Shown here: one piece after another, positions 21,401-24,298 of the stretch
Layout: every line of letters starts with the position of its first letter
Position numbering within the stretch: the first letter of the stretch is position 1
Source of the DNA: Candidatus Poribacteria bacterium
GTDB lineage: Bacteria > Poribacteria > WGA-4E > PCPOR2b
Direction of reading: 5' to 3'
Assembly (NCBI GenBank): GCA_027296925.1
Contig: JAPUIP010000099.1
Coordinates: 1 to 24,298 of the forward strand
Length of the DNA stretch: 24,298 nucleotides
The notes under the pieces: generated by a model
What the model saw: only the letters and a program-made list of their open reading frames with translations
Told to the model about the DNA's origin: nothing
Database searches by the model: none
Translations under genes and position numbers: made by a program

Positions 21401-24298
21401 CCATCGATGCCCATTCAAGTGTACCCTTGACGACTCCCGGCTGGTTCTTTCGTAACCAGAAGCGGAAATGCTGCACGAACCCAAGATTTGGCTGGCGATC
21501 ACCTTGGGGAGTCGCGGCGCTGAGCGGAATGCTCAAAAACATCCAGCCATTTTTATTTTGACTTTTCAGCCACGCTTCGGGGATGTCGTTGAGGGGAATC
21601 TCAATTTCGAGATAGGCGTTGATCGTATCCAGGACGCCGTCCCCGTTGAGATCTTCTGTATCCAGCACCTTATTGTCTATGCCAATCCTCGTCTCCTCAA
21701 ATCCACCGTTATATTCCCAGCCTTCATCCTCGCCGGTGTCCAGCGATCCATTCGCGCTAAACCGCCGAGAGGATGGCAGGTTTTCCAGATCGAGATCTAA
21801 GGTATCGATTATCCCATCTCCGTTGATGTCTTCCAGATCCGTCGGCAGGTCCTCGCTGTCGAGCCGATTATCCAAGTCGCTGTCCTCGCTCACAACGCCG
21901 AGATCAAAAAACAGCGTAACATCATCATCCCCGCGCACACGGAGCCAAATTTCGAGGAATTCTCGGTCCACAAAATCCGCGCCGGACGCTGACAGTCCAT
22001 ACGAAAAACCGCCCCATTCTTCGATGACATCCGTCATGTCATAACCGATTTCCATGACGAGGCGTTCCTCTGTTGATGTTGCTAATGGGTTGATCACGGA
22101 GGCGGGGACTTCACGGTTGCGCATGTAATTGCCAACCGCCAGGGAGTCATCCCGATTTTTCGGTAGGATACGAAAAAGCGCGCGGTTATCCAGCGTCATC
22201 TCTTCGCCGTAAGGCGGGCTGCTCACACGCCAATTGTACTTGAAAGTGGGCATGGTTGAAGCTTCTCGTGCCCCTTCCATACTGTCAATCAGGGCGACGC
22301 CGACGCTATTCGGGTTGTTGTGCGAAAACGCTGCCTCCCCACTAAAGTCAACTGACAGGGGAAAATTCCGCACGGAGACGAAAGGCAACGGATTTATCAG
22401 CCATGCGAGATTAATATTCCTACCGAAACTGGTATTGATGTTGAAAGCCTGCAATCGACTCGGTGCGCCATTCACATCGGGAATGCGGCTGGGCTTTTGT
22501 CCGGTGTTGAGAATATATCCAGCCGAAAGGTTGAAACCTTTTTGGAAAACAGGGTTGAAGTAGCTACTGCTACCGCTATACAGCCCACGCCTCGAACGCC
22601 CGCCAAAATTGGAGTAACTGCTCCGACCATATCCACTGCTGCCATATCCACCGCTGCCATATCCACCGCCGCCATATCCTCCCCCAAATCCCCCAGAAGA
22701 GCCGAAGCTCCTGAAACCTCCGCCAGAGTCTGAGCGAGCCCTCCCGCCACCGAGCCGTTCAAACCGATCCGACTTCTTCTGTTCATCCGGCTTCTTCGCT
22801 TTGGGAACATAGGAATATTCCAACCACAACCCGGCGACGGTCTGCTGTAATGACCCACCGAAGGGAGTTCGCTCAAATTCAACCTCAATTTCGTCAAACT
22901 CATCCAGCTCAATGCCAAAGAAATTGATGCTTCCCACCTCATAGATCATCGTATAATCGACATCGCGTTGCAGCTGTTGCCCGTTGAGTCTCACCGTCTC
23001 GCTGCCCGGAATCACGAATAATCCAACGCTATAGGTGGTCGATTGGTAAGAGTAATCTACGACGATTGTGTAGATGCTGTCCGTGCTGCGCGGGTTTTCG
23101 AGGTAGATCTCGTCGTTGTTCAACTGCTCTCGGTACTGGTAGTAAGGGCTTTCTGGGTCTTCGATGACGAATGGACGCGACCCTGGAAACGTCAAGAGCC
23201 CGCGATCAAAATTGAGCAATTCCGGATCAACAAGGCCATCTCCATTCTCATCCAGCCCGAAGATCTGGATATAAGGCACAGGACCATCTGCGGTTTCAAA
23301 TACCTCACCCTCGCCTTTCCGCCAGATGGCAATCTGATAATCTCGGGGACTGATATTTCGGTTGCCGAGGTTATACACACGCCGGGCTTCTGTGCCACGC
23401 AGGCTTTTTCCCTTGATGGTGACATAGCCAATCTCTTCGCCTTCCTCATCGATGGAGCCGTCGCCGTTTTCGTCTTCAAAGACGTTTCTCGGCTTACCAA
23501 CCGTTCCACCACCATCACCGAGATATTCATAGGCGACAACGATCTCGTAGCTGGCGGAAATCCGCGTCAAAAATTCGATCTCTCCCGTCTCGTAGTTGAT
23601 GTTATAATCCTGCCCCGCTTGTTGGATATTGAAGTATCCGCGCACCGTTCGCACGCCACCTTGATTATTGCCGGCGACTTTATCATCGATATAGATTTCC
23701 TCGCTACCCCGCTGGATGGGGAGATAGGAATCGTGGATGAAATCATCTTCATCAAATTGAATGAAGTAGAAACGCTCTTTGACATAATTGGCATCGGCAA
23801 TCTGAACGCCGCGACCACCGCCGGCGCGCCTCGATTGTCCGCGAAAACGGCGCGTGTCAGAAATGCCCTTGCTCCGCGAGCCGAACGCCGTCAACCTTAC
23901 CCCGCCGAGCTCAGCGACAGCTTCAAGCCCAAACAGATTCCGGTTTATGTTCAAAAAACGGGTATTGGGCAAGTGGAGCGTAATGTCGCCAAAAGAGAGG
24001 GTTTTGAGGATGCTATTTTCACTGCCTTCGTACCACACACGGATCTTCTGTTGCCTGGCGCCGCCGACCCCACCGCCATAGCCGCCGTAGCTGCCATAAC
24101 CGCCGCCAAACGAATCGCTGCCGGAATCGCTATAATCCACCTCGACGTGGGTTCGTTCGCCGACGCGACCGTGCAATCCCACCCGGAGGGTTTGTCGAAT
24201 ATTCAGGCCGGAAGCTCTGGGCACACCACCGAAGCGACTGGTACTAAAACCACCGCCATAGCCGCCGCCATATCCCCCGCCATATCCTCCACCGAAAT
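18456..24298 (-). CDS. sprA: SprA-like giant outer-membrane protein, 5' end outside window
   Basis: The frame is open to the right edge, so at least 1947 residues are present and the N-terminus is missing. It resembles SprA/Sov, the very large barrel that forms the type IX secretion translocon. Recurring family modules are visible: DYNINYETGEIEFL with EIVVAYEYL, and DYTMIYEVGSINFF with EIEVEFERTPFGG. Amphipathic beta-strands run to the C-terminus (SYNDDHVEEGRDFLSVASSVEVRGEF). Insertions include three Gly/Tyr-rich stretches (24298-24230, about 24125-24060, 22740-22580) and four DxNGDGxxD loops (about 23479-23440, 23256-23220, 21835-21800, 21656-21620). An acidic Pro/Ser/Glu tract (19600-19490) runs into a charged coiled coil (about 19490-19270). 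An in-frame GTG at 24224 is internal. A PorV-like protein, the SprA partner in T9SS, is encoded at 6015-7121. It converges on the kinase pair, with 81 bp between. Confidence 0.8.
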   Translation of the reverse strand, partial: FGGGYGGGYGGGYGGGFSTSRFGGVPRASGLNIRQTLRVGLHGRVGERTHVEVDYSDSGSDSFGGGYGSYGGYGGGVGGARQQKIRVWYEGSENSILKTLSFGDITLHLPNTRFLNINRNLFGLEAVAELGGVRLTAFGSRSKGISDTRRFRGQSRRAGGGRGVQIADANYVKERFYFIQFDEDDFIHDSYLPIQRGSEEIYIDDKVAGNNQGGVRTVRGYFNIQQAGQDYNINYETGEIEFLTRISASYEIVVAYEYLGDGGGTVGKPRNVFEDENGDGSIDEEGEEIGYVTIKGKSLRGTEARRVYNLGNRNISPRDYQIAIWRKGEGEVFETADGPVPYIQIFGLDENGDGLVDPELLNFDRGLLTFPGSRPFVIEDPESPYYQYREQLNNDEIYLENPRSTDSIYTIVVDYSYQSTTYSVGLFVIPGSETVRLNGQQLQRDVDYTMIYEVGSINFFGIELDEFDEIEVEFERTPFGGSLQQTVAGLWLEYSYVPKAKKPDEQKKSDRFERLGGGRARSDSGGGFRSFGSSGGFGGGYGGGGYGSGGYGSSGYGRSSYSNFGGRSRRGLYSGSSSYFNPVFQKGFNLSAGYILNTGQKPSRIPDVNGAPSRLQAFNINTSFGRNINLAWLINPLPFVSVRNFPLSVDFSGEAAFSHNNPNSVGVALIDSMEGAREASTMPTFKYNWRVSSPPYGEEMTLDNRALFRILPKNRDDSLAVGNYMRNREVPASVINPLATSTEERLVMEIGYDMTDVIEEWGGFSYGLSASGADFVDREFLEIWLRVRGDDDVTLFFDLGVVSEDSDLDNRLDSEDLPTDLEDINGDGIIDTLDLDLENLPSSRRFSANGSLDTGEDEGWEYNGGFEETRIGIDNKVLDTEDLNGDGVLDTINAYLEIEIPLNDIPEAWLKSQNKNGWMFLSIPLSAATPQGDRQPNLGFVQHFRFWLRKNQPGVVKGTLEWASMEIVGNQWERGIVTKDNTVSTGTGEKFSVGTKDNFNFDDYQVAYDKIKDDDTFKKLHPFTETTFGFQQRQQREQTLTLNYRLLPESFGVTSRTLRGTQQGQGQDFSKHDTLKLWLYGDKNHSTFVLRFAPSIRSGFRSSFYSSGAFDDPRNQEEEVTVFESLRDFYEYTLPIDFDGWKLIEIDLQDLHRNEYPDLDAQTTTTDPLGTQPVDPTGETTLTDSAMQEEEDTDGPDGHPDGFVVRGTNSSQLSIKNIGGILLGIRNDMEVEISGEVWVNEIHLSDPLVRSGWARRGNMSVSLGSLLRVNGGYAKQDKDFESSAGETGRQRRQDRGFSTTSNDFNIDTDVTLFRWLPIRYSVREQESETESRRGTFSSFQSGKSKTKNRDFSVNLNLRPLPALGFALNRQDFWNERQGTEISDLYTASFRFDLGSRFGVDVQYRHEDVETDPSTAIDTSGGSTSSFGYGYGRNRDEKIDSGRVSINLRPLASFSLNPTYDVRRELEKRDPNASTSSFGFTGFGTTTPSTTEAEAGPEVAPEFTIAAREHRISLNPRLNRDLLGVRPTINNRISFRENWFGDQKDVSINANIRLGLNMRPRVWFGWLLREPEPEIEESEVEETGEATETSPSEQSSPPPSEQSPAFDSFEEEMQLEERRQRELERLERMGIEREAIEEAESQRGDWISRDKAELERKLKERRSQKGKREAGLFRRSLESLGLNADVSYDTQDSFRRLDRGTSIWEILDLPDESEKRTQSRQGTRYGFRVSVDPWKWGSLGGNMSFNNNFTKTSSTSSRSKSTSYEGNMKMFNTNNTSSLQLRYRYTLRDQSNISTQIGASTSHEPSISWSQTWGQATKTAIGVRMTLREQERSGIDSSSFIITPNLSVDYRLRVEGGLSLPIFGKIPLKHDLDLTNTFSTVIRRERFGANREERSERYETTLRVGYQLSNRLNARVNLGLSYNDDHVEEGRDFLSVASSVEVRGEFQ
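22627..22686. repeat. 15-bp tandem repeat encoding Gly/Tyr/Ser repeats
   Basis: On the plus strand CCATATCCACTGCTG (22627), CCATATCCACCGCTG (22642), CCATATCCACCGCCG (22657) and a diverged fourth copy (22672) follow without gaps. On the coding strand these give GYGSS/GYGSG/GYGGG-type pentads in the SprA-like protein, a site where copy number may vary by slippage. Confidence 0.85.
24252..24298. repeat. 12-bp tandem repeat encoding GGGY repeats at the right edge
   Basis: Units of the type CCGCCATATCCC repeat to the window edge and encode FGGGYGGGYGGGYGGGF in the SprA-like protein. The array probably continues beyond the window. Confidence 0.75.

Noticed and set aside
22627..22686. Short direct repeats as a CRISPR array
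   Set aside because: The units are contiguous 15-bp repeats without spacers and lie in frame within a coding sequence.

Overview
The window looks like chromosomal sequence from an uncultured Gram-negative bacterium at roughly 50% GC. Evidence for an outer membrane is a PorV/PorQ-type beta-barrel protein and a very large SprA-like protein. These families are best known from Bacteroidetes type IX secretion and also occur in FCB-type and neighbouring candidate phyla. A sulfatase-superfamily enzyme and a PAS/histidine-kinase style familiar from candidate phyla make Poribacteria or Latescibacteria my best guess, but this is inference. No tRNA, rRNA, CRISPR array, transposase or phage gene was recognised.

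Layout. Positions 1-28 hold only the start of a minus-strand gene that runs off the left edge, followed by about 760 bp without a convincing gene. From 5890 down to 792 on the minus strand lies a compact housekeeping unit: leader peptide and attenuator, leuS, a HIT-family hydrolase and ribonuclease J. Upstream on the same strand is a two-gene unit, a sulfatase-like enzyme (8511-7141) followed by the PorV-like protein (7121-6015). rpmB (L28, TTG start) is read divergently from its own promoter. It converges on a minus-strand recJ-rel pair whose reading frames overlap by 23 bp and which is driven by a near-consensus promoter sitting directly on the recJ start codon. After a 140-bp inverted-repeat element come a secreted protein of unknown function, a doubtful small ORF and two adjacent histidine kinase genes (15766-18374, plus strand). 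The remainder, 18456 to the right edge, is one SprA-like open reading frame on the minus strand whose start lies outside the window.

The most notable item is upstream of leuS. A good extended -10 promoter is followed by a 39-codon ORF with 10 leucine codons and a Shine-Dalgarno site. A 13-bp hairpin with a U-tract comes next, and its 5' arm can pair alternatively with the end of the leader ORF. This has all the parts of a leucine-sensing transcription attenuator for leucyl-tRNA synthetase. Other points of interest are an apparently leaderless recJ mRNA, a sulfatase with Thr in the nucleophile position, a histidine kinase with an internally deleted PAS domain, and Gly/Tyr-rich and Ca-loop-like insertions in the SprA-like protein, which occurs in the same window as a PorV-like partner.
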